Assembly: GCF_001949145.1 (NCBI RefSeq)
Contig: NW_019091419.1
Location: 119,610 to 183,609, forward strand
Length of the DNA stretch: 64,000 bases
Direction of reading: 5' to 3'
Source: Acanthaster planci
Lineage: Eukaryota > Echinodermata > Asteroidea > Valvatida > Acanthasteridae
Below the pieces are notes generated by a model. The model was given only the letters and a program-made list of their open reading frames with translations. It did no database searches and had not been told where the DNA came from. This document shows positions 36,401 through 49,400 of this stretch, piece after piece. The first letter of the stretch is position 1. Each line of letters starts with the position of its first letter. The translations under genes and the position numbers were made by a program.

Positions 36401-39400
36401 TGCTGTAAAGCATGCAGTCTAGGTGTGCAGGGATTAAAATCTTGTGGTTTTCCTGAAACCTTTATCAGAGTTTTGAAATAGCCTCACCTGATTGGCAGCA
36501 GGCCATGGTTGGAAGTTGCAGAGTCATTAAGTAGGTGTTTTTGACATTCTATTACTTGGCTGTCTGCCATTGTCGGCTTTTTGTGGTCTGTACACCACTT
36601 GAATCATCATGCTGGTCTGACATGTTGGGTCATGTGACTATGCCGACATCTAGAGACAACTTCCCTGGATTAATACAATGTATCAAGATTTTTTTTAGAG
36701 AGGGTCCTAAGAATTCATTAAGTGGATTTGGGCTTCAAAAGATACATTTGATTTGGTTGTTATGTCCTCATTCGTACAATGTTATATGATAGCTGAATCC
36801 AGTTTGCTGACATGAAAGCACACACACTTGAAATGGTTACCAGCCAGAGTTAGAAAAGTGTGTTTTTATGCCACTTCTCTTATATTTGTTTCATGCCAGC
36901 ACCAGCAGCAGCAACAGCAGCAACTGGAAACCCCAAAGACTCCTCCCAACTCGCCACCCCGAAGGCGAGCCCTGTCCACACCCACCCGCTCCCGAAAGTT
37001 TCCCAGTGACCCAGAGATTGTGGAGACCATCAAGGCCCAGCAAGAGACAGAGCCTGCACCACCCAAGACGCGCACACTTCCACCTCGAGAAAAGCCCTGG
37101 AGCCCTGACACTGCAGAGCAGGGTTACCAGGAGGAAGAGGCAGAGTTAGTGAGTAGTCGGACAAGAGTCGATCTCCAGAAGGCACAGGCATCATCACTGG
37201 ATTCAGGGATGCTATCCAGTTCAGCCCCGTCTTGTCAACTTACCCATGCTATGCAGGCTATAAGGATGAAAGCACGTCGGAAGTCCTCCTCTGGGGACGG
37301 CTATGAAGTTGTGAACGATCCAGCTATGGTGGCCCGAATGGCAGCACTGTGCACCCAGGAGCAGCAGTTCAACGTGTCTTCAGGGGCTGGTGGTGCTGCT
37401 GTTGAACCCCCACCCCTCTCGCCTGAAGCGGCTAACATCCTCCGCAGCTCGCCTGTGATGAAGCGTCATCGCACCGAGCTGGAGAAGGCCTTCGCCCGCC
37501 GTAAGCTCACTGGCCGCATCTCGGGCGAGCCAGACGGCTATGCCTCCCACTCTGGCAGCCACTCTTCCTCAGGGGACAGCTCACCCCAGGAAGGGATGCC
37601 AAGCCAGCTCTCTGATGTGTCCTCGGTGGGTACCAAGTTCATTCCTGTTCTGCCAATTATCAAGTCTAGTAGGGAACGGGGCTCACCGGACGGCCAGAAA
37701 ACAGCATCTGGGGAGTATCGATACATGGATGGCTCCCAGCAACAAGCTCGCAAACCAATCCCTGCCCCGCGGTTTGGGCAACAGAGTAGAGAATCGTCCT
37801 CAGAGAGCATCAATGATCCCTTGTATCTGAACCAACGACCGATGCCCTCACCGCCTTCCCACCAGCAGGCAAGTCTGGATTCAACCACAGCAACCCAACA
37901 AGTTGGTGATGACACCTACATGAATGTTGCCTTTTGCAAAGCCAAGCAGGACAATTCCCATCGTTACGAGAATGTCTTCCTGGATGACCGGACTGTCAGT
38001 CTGGTGAGAGAAAGGTTTTAAATGTTTGAACATCCATATTTACCTTCCCTGAGCCATCCTAGCGGAGCTCAGTTCTAAGCCACCCTAAAGACTTTCTTCA
38101 ATTTTTTGACAAAAAGAATTTGCATTATTTCTCCCACGGTCATATGTAGACAAAGTTGTTGCTTTAATACCCCTCCTTTTTCAAAATAAATGATCAAACA
38201 TGGTTTTGAAGACTTCTTTGTTTGACGATGAACAAGGATCCACTTGCCCATTTTACAAACTTATATAAAATGTTGATAGTAATTTTTGTTTTCACTCCAA
38301 GGATCGATGCTCTAATGCTAGTGATTCTCCTCGAGATAGCCTGGAGATTCATTCCAGCCGTCCTATCCCGGCACCTAGGACCCACAGCAGTAATAATGTG
38401 CATGCTGCATCTTCCTCAGTCGCCGCTGAATACAGCAACCAACAACACCAAGGCAGCCAGCACCACCAAGGCACCCAGCTACATCAAGGCCAAGGCAACC
38501 AGCATCACCAAGGCAGCCAGCATCACCAAGGCAACCAGCATCACCAAGGCAGCCAGCATCACCAAGGCAATCAGCATCACCATGGCAATCAGCATCACCA
38601 AGGAAATCAGCATCACCAGGGTCAAGGCCACCAACATCACCAAGCAAGCCATCATCACCAGGGCCAAGGCAACCAACATAACCAAGCCAGCCATCATACC
38701 CATCCAGGCAACCAGGCCAAGGTCAGCAGCCAGTACCAGCAGGGTAAGCAGCATGGCCACACTCGGCAGGGCAGCTTTGGCAGCACAGCGGCCATCCTAA
38801 GCCACATCGGTGCTGCTACCACACCAGTGTGTCCAGGTGGTTCAGCCAGCCCCAACATCAAGTCAAAGCAGGGCTCTTCTGCTTCAGCTCATCAGCAACT
38901 GAACGACTCGTCTGAGGCCCTGTATGCCACACCTTGCAAGCATGGACACTTGCACCACAGCTCTGGGCTCAGTATCAGCAACCATCACGGCCTGGCACCA
39001 CTGAAAGTTGCCCATGGTATTGCCCCCGAGGTCCCGTCCAGTCCAAAGCCTGAAATACCAAGCCATGCCAGCTCACCCCGGCGGGACTCCCACGGCAGCA
39101 CCGGGAGCCTTGGTGGGAAGGTCGCAGAAGCTGAGAAATCCTCTAGCATCAGCAAAGCCCTGGGCCACCTGATCAAGGATGGAGAGAAACGGGAGAGGAA
39201 ACACCGGGAGCGACACACTGGAGAGAAGAAATCACGGGAGGAGAGGAAAGCACATGCTGAGAAGAAAGGTCACCATGGTGATAGGGAAAAGCGGGGTCAT
39301 GGGAAGAGGCACCGTGGAGACAGCAATGGCTCAGCAAGCTCCAAGTCAAAACCGGAAAGACCCAGTTATGGTAAGTTGCCCCCTGCAAACCTTGTCTCAT

Positions 39401-42400
39401 CTCTAAATGTATTCTCCAATAAGAGCAAGCTTGAAAATCTGTGGATTTTATAATCCCATGGTTGACAGTGGTGTTTGGCTGTGACTGCCAAACTCAGCCA
39501 CACACAGTCAGTCTCCAGTTTACCTTTTACCTGCACCTGCATCATTGATTCAAGAGGATCGCAACCAACAGAAAATGTCCCCAAAAGTGATTTACCCACT
39601 AACGTGTAAAAGCAATGCTGATACTTTAAGTGCGACTTACAGTACAAGATGTTTATTTTCTTTTGGATGTGCAGGCAACCAGCCTTGGTATTATGGACGC
39701 ATGCTGCGGCAGGAATGTGAGTTCCTCATGCTGTCTCAGGGCCAGTCCTGTCAGTATCTCGTACGGGATAGTTCACATAGGGTGAGTTATCCTGCACTGC
39801 AGTGAAGATCACAGTGTTTCATTCAGTTTTTAATCACCTCTCCGAAAATCACTGGGCATGAGTGCATACATACATGTATGTGGTCACTGGCATCAGCAAC
39901 GGAAACTCCCAATGGTCACAATGTTTGTTATGCAGATGATGTGAAGGCATTAGTGGCAGTAGTTTCAAAAGGGTTCCGGTGGATATGTGTCATTGGACAA
40001 CTTGAGCATGCTTTGATTGACCTACAATAATGGGTAACTGCAATCAATTTGTTTTATTCAATCCTTTAAAATGCACCTTTATGTCTTTAGTTTGAACTTT
40101 TGTTTCACTATTTCATTAAAGGGTATTTTTCTGCCTTTTTTGGCCTGTATACTTATGATGTTTCCATATTCGTGAGCAAAACTGTGATGTCATCCCAGGA
40201 AGAAAGCTTTAATGTTACATTTGTTTGCACACTAAAAAGCTGCATTTTTGTAGATTTTGCTTGACTAAATTTCTCTCTTCTTTGCTGATTCTGTGTTGTT
40301 TTGCATAGCAATAAGCAACCATCAAACCCTTTCTCAGAAATGTCTTAAGTATGTAAAATCTGGGTGCAAAATTTGAGCAGCAAAAATATGTACTGAACTA
40401 TGTCTTCTCTGAATGACATCACAGCAACAGCACTGTCTAAGAAAGCATGGATATTTTAAGAGTTTTAAAAAATTGCGCTTTTAACCATATAGGAATATAA
40501 AGGAGTTTTCACACATTGAAGAAGAGTACAAAGTTGCAGAAAAATTGTGTCTAACAAAAATTCATTGCAGCTACACTTTAAGGTAGTGTGACTTTTGAGG
40601 TAATGGGACAGATTTAGTCGGGGGGGGTACATGTAAATACTTAATGGAGGGTTTTGCTTTTCCTTTTATTTTCCTCCACTAAGCCTCATAACACAGACAC
40701 TGAGCTATAACTTTCCACAAATCACATATATTAACAAGTATCTCAGCAGCCCTAGAGTTTTGGTTTTTCTTGTCTTTTATGTCATCTCAACTCCGCTAGT
40801 TATCAGATCTCAGGACAAATTGAGCATGATTTGAAAGGCCCACAGCATTATAAGCATATTATGCAAACAAGGCACAGGGTACAAAGACATTAAGTATGTT
40901 AAGCTGTATTTTTGAAAGCATACATGTATGATCTCATTGTGCCCTAGTGTTCTAATGAAATCTTCCTGTGTATCACACCGTTTGAAGCACGGTTGAAGCA
41001 ACAGTCTCAATTGGGCTGTCATTTCCAATTAGGAAGACATGGACGCTTGGATTCAGCATTTGTCCCAATTCCAATCACTGTTGGACAAGAGTTAAAACTG
41101 AGAACAATGGAGAGGAGCAACCACTTCCAGATGTGTTTTGAGATTAACCTTCAGCAATTGGTGACACTGGACTGACCCTTCCAAGAGTTGCTGTCATCAT
41201 GGGAAAGGAGGGGGTACAGTAGGGCCCTATGAGAGTATGATGTCATCACTATCCATGTGCTATTGTTCTTGCCTTGTCATTTATATTTCTAGGTTGACGC
41301 AAATCGTAAAGAGTAGGTTCTGGTTTGGGATTTTCTCAAAAGCTGTTACAAGCCCTTAGTTTGAGTCTTGTTGTCAAAGCAACATGAAAGTGTTGAGCTC
41401 TGGAGCAGTAATCAAAGTTGGCTTCAACCCTCTCCACGGGATTAGGGACAGTGTACACGTAGCTGTTTTCTTGAGCAAGACACATTGCTGTAGCTATTTT
41501 TTCTCTCTCTCTGAAGTGGAATTTCAGCATACTATTCTCAATTTCCAACTGTTAAGATGCTGAGTTGTATGTTTGACTGTTAAAATTGGCAATATCAAAG
41601 GGCGGTTTTACCAGTGTAACAACTCAAAAAACTGAAATGCACCGATCTACATTTTTTGGGCGCCGCATGCTCTGTGCACAAGTACATATTATATACCCTC
41701 TTTCATTTTCATTGCCACCATGCATGCACCTTGCACCCGTGCAAAGACCGGACTGTTTGCACTGTTTACATTGGGATTATTTTGACGTAAGGTTGGTAGG
41801 ATGAAAGATACAGCTGATACAGATGCCAAAAATTACAACCTGGGATACACTTGCCAGGAGTATTTAAAGGGTAGGTACAGGTAGTCTGGTCTGTATCAAC
41901 TTCACATGTGACAGCGTGAACATGACGGGATGTCTTGGAATCCATGGCTGGGGAGTTGGAAGACAGGGAGAAAAAGTCCCACGCTATGAGTTAGCATAAC
42001 CTGCCCTGTTTTCCTGTCTTGTTCAGGTACTTCCTGCCATACAGGTTTCAATGCAACTGGCAGAGGACATGGCAGGGAGGTTTGAAAGCAGGGCTGACAC
42101 ATCTTGTTTTGCAGTGGTGGAGGAAAGTGAAAGAGACTGTCAGAAAAGTAATTGAGACTGGATGTTGAAATCTGCAGACGAACGTTGATTGCTACAACTC
42201 GGTTACCAAAACTCCCTGATCTGATTTATGCACTCAGAGCTACTTGTGACAAGTGTCAACAGAGCATGTTGCCTCTGTATTATGTTTTAATTGTGGCACG
42301 TATCGTACTGCTGATGCTTGACCCATGGGAAGGGAGAGAGGAGAGATCTGCCATCATTCCATGCAACACTCCAACACACTTTCTATAACCCTAACAGACA

Positions 42401-45400
42401 GAGCTGGGTCACTTTCAACCATCTCACAACTCCGAACATCTCAGACCTTGGCAGTCACACGTCCAATCGTTTTACAACTTAGCACGCATGTAAAGACACC
42501 TATTATCGGTAAAATTGTTTATGGGGTTTTGATATTATGGTCATTCGAAGCTCATGGCCTCACTTGTGTTGGCCCATACATGTATGTATTGAGCACACCA
42601 GTGGAAATAGTGCAGATTTTTGGCAGACCTGTCTTGGCAAAAGACATGCTACGAGAGAACGCCATGTCTGATTTTCACATAATTCGTGTCAAAATGAATG
42701 CAAGATGTTACCCCCCTCCAAAAAATAGTCTTTCAGGCTCAGAATATTTAAAAAATGTGCTGCAATGATATTGGAGAAAATCTTGGGAAATCCTGCTCTT
42801 CCCCCAGCTCTTTTAGGGCCGATTCCTGATGAGTGGTTCTTGACTAGAAGAAAATGAGTATCCTCAACCACCTTGTGCACGAGGAAACGTAAATACACTC
42901 CAGGAATCTGTGTTTGTAGGGGCAGCTGACAGGTAAGCATAGTGCTGCCTGATGAGCTGGTTGATGTACATACGTGTACATGTATGTCTCGTTCCTGTGT
43001 GTCGTGAACTCCCACAGCATCTGAGAAGTCTGTGGAGACAGACTACTGCATAATTTGAACTTGCCTGCTGTACATGTGGGCCTGTTGTAGCAAACATTGA
43101 TCCTTAGTGACAGCAACCTGAAGAAAAAAAAGTTCAACCTAACATTTTAGGACACAATAGTCCATGAAAGGAGTGCAGCAAATGAATCTTGTGTGAATGA
43201 AAAGTCTCTATCAGCCATCACACTGCCCCACTCCAGGATCCCAAGGGCTTATGTTTGGCTTTGAGTCACTGACGTAGTGTGTATGTGTCATACACCTGGA
43301 GTTTGGCTGCCTGCTCCTTGATGTGCAGCTCTGCATACCTCTTCCCAGGAGTACGAACCTTGCTAGTTGACACAGAGTTGAGACAGACAAGAGAGCTTTG
43401 TCATGTTGAGTCATTTTTTGGTAGGTAAGGGGTGTGATGACAAGTTGGATGTGAAGATAGATATCCTACTTATTACATACTGGCACGCACAAGTCTTAAC
43501 TGGACCAAGCTCTGCAAAAACATAAAAGGGAAAAAATGTGATGCTGGATTGCCTCAGAACTGTTGCCTAATATGCTGCTTTCTCCAACTCCCATCTACAT
43601 CAATTTCACCTTTGTTGCAACTGTGTTGATTGAGCTGTCAACAGCTGTGAGGAAGAGAACATTTGAGGTTTTACTCTGTTCTGATTTTGATGTGTGAAAT
43701 ATTAATCTCCACTCTTAATGCCCACATCAATCTGGCATTATTAAGAAACTGTTCCATTGATAGAATTATTTGCATTGAGGAGATGTCAATATGAATATTT
43801 GACTGGCCCTTTCCAACATACATGTAATTTGTTCAGCACTGTGTGTTCAGTTAAAACACAAGATCTTGGGTTTGCTATCCATGCAGTCTTTTGAATTATC
43901 TCCCACAACTGAGCATGCAGAAAGCTCTTATTGTACAGTGGCTAACAAGGGTGAAGCTTAATCCTAACCCTGTAGGGTGTATGGAAAATCAAATGTCAAA
44001 TTCATATTTGCACTTAAACTGCCATTGTAAGCTGCCTTTCTGTAGATTGCAATCCACTCACCCAAAATTAGTAACGCATTGTTGGAGTTATTCCAGCCAC
44101 ACTGTAAAGGCGCCTTTCCATATGGGCGTCAACACTTGCGCCAAGCGTTACGTATCCATCAGAATCGCTCCAGGGGGCAATTTGGATGACCAAACGCAAT
44201 GCACACGTGTGTTATGTTAATGGAGTCGATTTTAGTGTCCGTGAAAGTGAAACACATGAACACGTGCATGCAACGCACCCAAAAAATACACATAGAAAGG
44301 CGCCTTAACTCTATCACAACCGTATCTCTACTAATAGACCAACTGCACCCAGTAAATCTCATAACCTACATGTATAGTGGATACCAAACAGCAAATATAG
44401 CGTCCTCCCATAGCAAAGTGTGTCATAAGTGTCATTTACCAGAAATAAAGCTGACGGTTGGTTAAGTACTCAGACTACTAATGTGTTGAGCACTACACCA
44501 AAAATCTGCATTATTTTAGGTAAAAAACACTTGTGACTTTGACTTTGCTATGGAAGGATGCCATGTTGGTTGATTTTTGATACCCACTATAGGTCATGCG
44601 ACTCAGCTGGCGCGATCGATTAATTCCGTCAGAGGCAGAAAAGGTTATGTAAAACTGCCTTGCTTATGGACACAGACAACGGTACATGTTTATCATACTT
44701 CGGCACGGACTAAATCATTACAGTTTAAACTTTTGGTGGTAATATAGATGTGGGGTCCAACTTTTTAACCTTGTTGTAATGAGATGATTTCCATTAAAAG
44801 GTTGTACAGACCACTAGAAACACTTGTAGCTCCTGCCACCCCTTATCCTTCCGCAAAGGAGCACTGCTTTTTATTAGTGGAATAAGTTTGGCACAGATTA
44901 GGGAAGGGAGTTAAAGAGTGGTCAGACTTTGCCTGACCCATACAAGTTGAAAGTTCTCTGAACAAGGTCCTGTCCTCCAGTCGGTTGTCACAATCCAGAC
45001 AAAAAAGTCTCTGTCATCAACTTCCATGATCTGAACAATTACTGGGGAAAAAATGATCCGTCACTGTTTGACTTTAGGCAACAGCTGGGCACGTGACTGC
45101 TCCATTGTGATTGGGCCAGTGCATGAGTCAAGTGGAACTTTCCAAGCTGCAAGACAGCTCCAGTGGTGCCACACCTGCTGCTCTGGCAACGGGTCAGTGA
45201 AATTGTGGCAGGTGCAGAGAGAGTTGGGCCTCACACTGTATTTGTGTGTGAGCTGATCCAACAATGGATACATGGAAGATTATCAGAAAACTGAGGAGCA
45301 AAGACACTTGGTCAACATTTGGAAAAAACAATTGTGTTAGTCTTGATTTCATGAACCCTAATCCAAATATAAAATTGGAGGGTTCAGAACAGGGTTAACT

Positions 45401-46492
45401 GTTGACTGGGTAAGGAGGAATTGAGTTGGCAGAGTTTGGTGCTGAATTGAAGCAGGTTTCATTTTTCATTGGAGGATCTTAACAACTCAAACTATTAGCA
45501 TATTTTACAAGTGGAGATAACGATACTAATTTGTTATTTATTTTTGCGATTGTGGTTTTTTCATTGTTGTTTTGTAGTCAAATTCAATAGGAGTTTTTCT
45601 ATATTGTATTCATTGCTAAGTTGAATAACAATTCTGAGCAGCGGAACGATTTTTAAAGGGGGGGCAGTTGTTAGACCATCAGGCATCAGCCATTAATGGG
45701 TTGATCCATTATGCCCTCCCCAATGATAGGACCTGCAAAAAGTGGGAGCCTCTGCCCCACCACTTCCACCACCAGTGGAGTTGCTATTGAGTTTCATGTC
45801 TCATTATCTTAGCCCCCTTTTACCCCCATGCAGGGTAAAAGGTATTATACTCAGCAAAACAGCAATTTCAAAGAGCTTGAGCACTGTCTTTCGCACACGT
45901 TTATTGCCTTGTAAAGTTGTCCTTCAATTCTTGATTGATTGTAACTTGATATATTTGCATGAGTTTATAGATGAACGTTTTGAATGTTGAAATGTTCCTT
46001 TATATGTGAATCACAACTGAACATTCTCTGCTCTTTCATCACATTATTACATTTTTCTCCAAACTAATGCAAACAAAACAACTACGGTTTGGTATCTGAA
46101 GGGGTCATTTAGTGCTACCCAAAAGCTTGCAATTTGGGCAATTGTTATGACTGAAGACAGTTTCTCCAACAAGTGCTACTTCAATTCAGTTTCGGTCGAA
46201 CTGATTTCTATACAACTTTCACCACACACATGCATGCGACAGTGAAATCACTCTCAGATGTGTGACTTTCCTGCCTTGACAGACCGGTGACCTGATGCTG
46301 TCGGTGTTGTATGGCTCCAAGGTCCACCATTACGTCATCCAGACCACGCCCAACCACAAGTTTCACATCGCCCACCATGACTTCAACATGGTGGAGGATA
46401 TTCTGGAGTTCTACCACCACCACGTCATCATGTACTCGCCACAGAAGGAACCAGTCTACCTCACCGAGCCCTTCATCCTCAAGCACAAGTAA
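30439..46492 (+). CDS. Docking/adaptor protein with C-terminal SH2 domain, complete coding region
   Basis: Coding exons: 30439-30466, 30716-30847, 33307-33361, 34078-34173, 35320-35620, 36900-38003, 38302-39370, 39675-39781, 46283-46492; 3102 nt, 1033 residues, all GT-AG and in phase. The start is the first of two adjacent ATGs, with an in-frame TAA seven bases upstream; a good acceptor at 30359 suggests a spliced 5' untranslated exon. Residues 1-110 hold ITIM-like Y39 (SKYVHL), Y61 (LNYVEV) and Y93 (VNYSTI). A Ser/Pro-rich body follows, with Q206-212, pYxN motifs Y513 (YLNQ), Y544 (YMNV) and Y560 (YENV), a QGNQHH repeat (about 618-725) and a Lys/Arg/His-rich stretch (about 865-915). The SH2 domain covers about 929-1033, with WYYG and the phosphotyrosine-binding Arg959 (YLVRDS). 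Inferred role: cytoplasmic scaffold downstream of tyrosine kinases. The SH2 looks somewhat Nck- or Crk-like. I recognise no orthologue. Confidence 0.85.
31476..31641. mobile_element. Palindromic MITE, copy 2 (intron of the SH2 gene)
   Basis: This 166-bp palindrome has ends containing TTTCACAATAGTGC in inverted orientation. Inner arms share the words AAGAGTTTGCA and GCGTTGGCTAATCA/TGATTGACCAACGC. It is the same family as 3824-3979. Confidence 0.8.
34297..34893. mobile_element. piggyBac-like non-autonomous element, full copy
   Basis: TTAA at both ends bounds inverted ends TTAACCACTTGCTGCCGGG (left) and TTAACCATTTGCTGCCGGG (right, read inward), with one mismatch in 19. The element is 597 bp with no transposase frame and lies in an intron of the SH2 gene. 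An internal block at 34650-34731 is shared with 59470-59547. Confidence 0.82.
38431..38720 (+). repeat. Coding minisatellite, 18-bp unit encoding QG(N/S)QHH
   Basis: About a dozen units of 18 bp (CAAGGCAACCAGCATCAC type) lie inside the exon 38302-39370 of the SH2 gene. Units vary between Asn and Ser and two are extended by QG. Copy number is expected to be polymorphic. The product is a Gln/His-rich disordered segment. Confidence 0.9.
40427..40560 (+). repeat. Dispersed repeat R2, copy 1
   Basis: Same-orientation similarity to 57697-57865: TGACATCA followed by GCAACAG, AGAAAGCATGG, AAGGA near TTCACAC, and TGAAGAAGA. It is diverged and lacks clear ends. Confidence 0.55.
44106..44308. repeat. 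MITE-like element with AAGGCGCCTT ends
   Basis: The left end AAAGGCGCCTTTCCATATGG mirrors the right end, which reads AGAAAGGCGCCTT. Internal words (CTCCAGGGGGCAATTT and GTGTTATGTTAATGGAGTCG) recur near 60310-60385, the second in inverted orientation. It lies in the long SH2-gene intron. Confidence 0.5.
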
Positions 46493-49400
46493 TACATGGC
46501 AAGAGGGAAGACGCCAGAACAGTATCCAGTTTGCGATGTCCATTTTGAAAATTTGTTTTGAATGTGAGTTAATGCACAATTGTGCAATAGCTTTTACTCA
46601 CACATGTAAATGTACATCAGCTAGTGGTATTCTGAGGAATAGTTTCACTTTGAAGGACTAGTAAGTGTCATTCTGAGGGATGTTCAAAATTAATGAATGG
46701 ATTTTGTTATATGAGAAAAAAAAGTACAAATGACTTCTATATATTTTGGGTACATGTATATGGAAGGTACCCCTGTTGTGTACAATTCCATTCTACAACA
46801 TGTATTACCCAATTAGTAACACAGACTAGGGTGCATCAAGGTCATTGTCTTTAATAACTCTTTCGGTTGTTTAGTACAAATTACTCAGCAACCACTAAGA
46901 CCTGAAACACTGCATGTGCCTACAGGTCATGTCTGCATCGCATTTCATGTTTGGTCCAATTCCTAGATTTCTCATTCGTTGAAATATAATTACTAAGGGA
47001 ATAACTATGTACTTGGCCGGTCTTATGCTGCTCGGGCATTAGTCACCTCCGTTCTCCTGAGCCGGTCTTAAATGCACCGGCCGAGCACAGAGTTATGCCT
47101 TTATAAACAGCAATGAGTCCATGTGTTTGCTAGTCTTGTGAATGTAACTGGGTACATGTATGTGATTTGAAAATATGTGATATAAAACTTTATAACGATC
47201 AAATTGCTGGCAATGAGATCAAGATTGATTGATTGAGGAAATTAGCATTTTTAGCATCTGAAGCTATGTTTGGTTGAAATTTTTTTCTATTATAATTCAA
47301 TTAATTGTAATTTTCTATGTATTCTTAAAGTGCCATGTGACCTGTTTAGTTGATTTTATTTTACGTAACATCAGTAACAAGTTTGAGTTTTTCATAGGTT
47401 CTGCATAACTGTCAGGCAAGTGGAATTAATTAATTAAGTAGACAATTATGAAGTTAAAATTACTTCCAACTTTAGACCCATTATCACGTATTTAACACAA
47501 CTTGTTTGTTTTGTTTGTTTGTTTGTTGGGGTGTTGGGGTGTTTGTTTGTTGGATGTTGTTTTTTTAATTAATTGTTTAATAGGTATTGCATCAGAACTA
47601 TAGCCCATGTACTTTTTGCATGCTTTTGTATGAGAATTATAGTAGGACTTGAAGAAGGTGAACTTTAAAGTTGGACTTTGTTCCATTCGACAATTTTTGT
47701 GACACTGTGAAAAAAATTAAAAGCCGTATCGTGCTTTTAAACATTTACTGGTACAGTTTTGTCTAATGCTGGAAGAGCAGACGAACTGGAAACTTATATT
47801 TTGGACCCATTTCATAGATTGAATGTATTTCCAAACCGTATCTAGCACACTCACTGAGGGAGGGAAAATGCGTAACAAATTCAAAATGCTGGGCACTGTC
47901 CGATACTTGCCGTAGTTTTTCCTTTGTGCACCTGAACATAGTCGCGTTATCGTTGATGCTATATATTTTTTCATATTCAAATGCTGTAGACAGAAAAAGG
48001 GCAATTTGACCTTTAATCACATGCATTGACAACATGTGCAGCAATAGAACAATTTACAGGCCTATTTTTACATGAGTGTGTTGTACAGCAAAGTCCAACT
48101 CTATATGCCATTGGGAAACTGCAAAGTTGTGTGTAACATGTAAATGCACTGTATCATAGTATATTTTGAGAAAAGTATAATATATTAAATTCAATACATG
48201 ACATTTATCAAACTACAAAAGTTTGTGAAGTTTTCAATTTAGTCTGCAAAACCCTTTTTGATTTTTGGCTCAATGTTTGTTTTGTTGAATCTGCAAATGA
48301 GACAGATGTTGCCGGTGGATTTTAACTTTTTGCTTTGGGAACAGTTTTGTGGATATTTTTTACAACATGCACAAATGCATCACAAATGTGCAAATTTCCT
48401 TTGTTTCAAGGAAAGTCTTGGAAAATCGACACTCATGAACTGCACTGACATTTCAGCTTCATTTCCTCTGGGATGGTACTGTAAATTGGTGACCTTTGGT
48501 TGTTAGGGCAACCAGATAGGATGCGCATAAAAGGTTGGCACTGAAGCACTGCCAAGTGAGTCTTGGATGCCGTCCAAGACAACACAAAAGGTCACAAGTG
48601 GATACGTAATTGATGAGTGTCTGTACTAGTTGAAGCGCCCCCAACAATCACCTCACATGACCAGTTCAGAAATATCGAGAGCTTTTTATTTCTCGGAGAA
48701 AAGGCCTTGAAAAAATGTAAACTGTCACATGTTGACTGGGAGATTTCTGAGATATGACTCTGCCAAAAAGCTTATTTTGAGTTTAGCTACTTCAGAATCA
48801 ATGGCTGCCTCAGGCTCTTTGGGGTTGCGAGGGGGGGGGGAGGAAGGGAGCCAAGAGCAGATTCTGAACCAAACTTTTCGGGGAGGAGGATCCCAAAAGT
48901 TTTTTGGGGGGAGGCTGAATATGTCAATTTTTGTGTGTTAGCTGTTATGGCCATTTTGAGGTGTGAGGTTACATTTTGGGGCCTTTTTTTAACTGTAAAA
49001 TGATATAGACCCAACAGTTTTTTTGTGTCCATTTGGGGGGGGGGTAGCCCTGATGCTCCCCTCCCCCAATCCACCCATGAAAGAGGTTCACACAACAAAA
49101 ATGTTTCACGGGATAGATATATAAACAGGTCAACAAACATCTACAGCCATGACACGATGAGTGCAAGGCTGACTGGGTTTTTCTACAAACAAGCAGAGGT
49201 TACATGAGCAATGGGGGCAGGGACAAGAGAAAATTGAAAGGGGCAGGGAAACCCCTCTTTGCCCCCCTGCTGTCACTGTTTGGAATGCCTTATGTGCAGG
49301 AAAGCATAAGGCTGAGGACCAAAAAAATGACTAAAACTTGAGGGTGAAACAAAATTTCCATCTTTCTTGAACTGGTTGGTATAGAAACAGAGTCAACTGA

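Larger units (their letters stand above)
39675..46492 (+). other. SH2 domain split over two exons by a 6.5-kb intron
   Basis: Exon 39675-39781 encodes the first half, from WYYGRM to YLVRDSSHR. Exon 46283-46492 encodes the second half, from TGDLMLSVLYGSKVHHYVI to the stop. The break falls just after the phosphotyrosine-binding Arg strand. The intron 39782-46282 shows no other coding exon; it holds repeat R2 copy 1 and a MITE-like element near 44106-44308. Confidence 0.85.

Noticed and set aside
38375-38760. Minus-strand and alternate-frame open frames with repeating GDAGCL or ALVML residues
   Set aside because: They are shadows of the 18-bp coding repeat of the SH2 gene; any frame through the repeat stays open.
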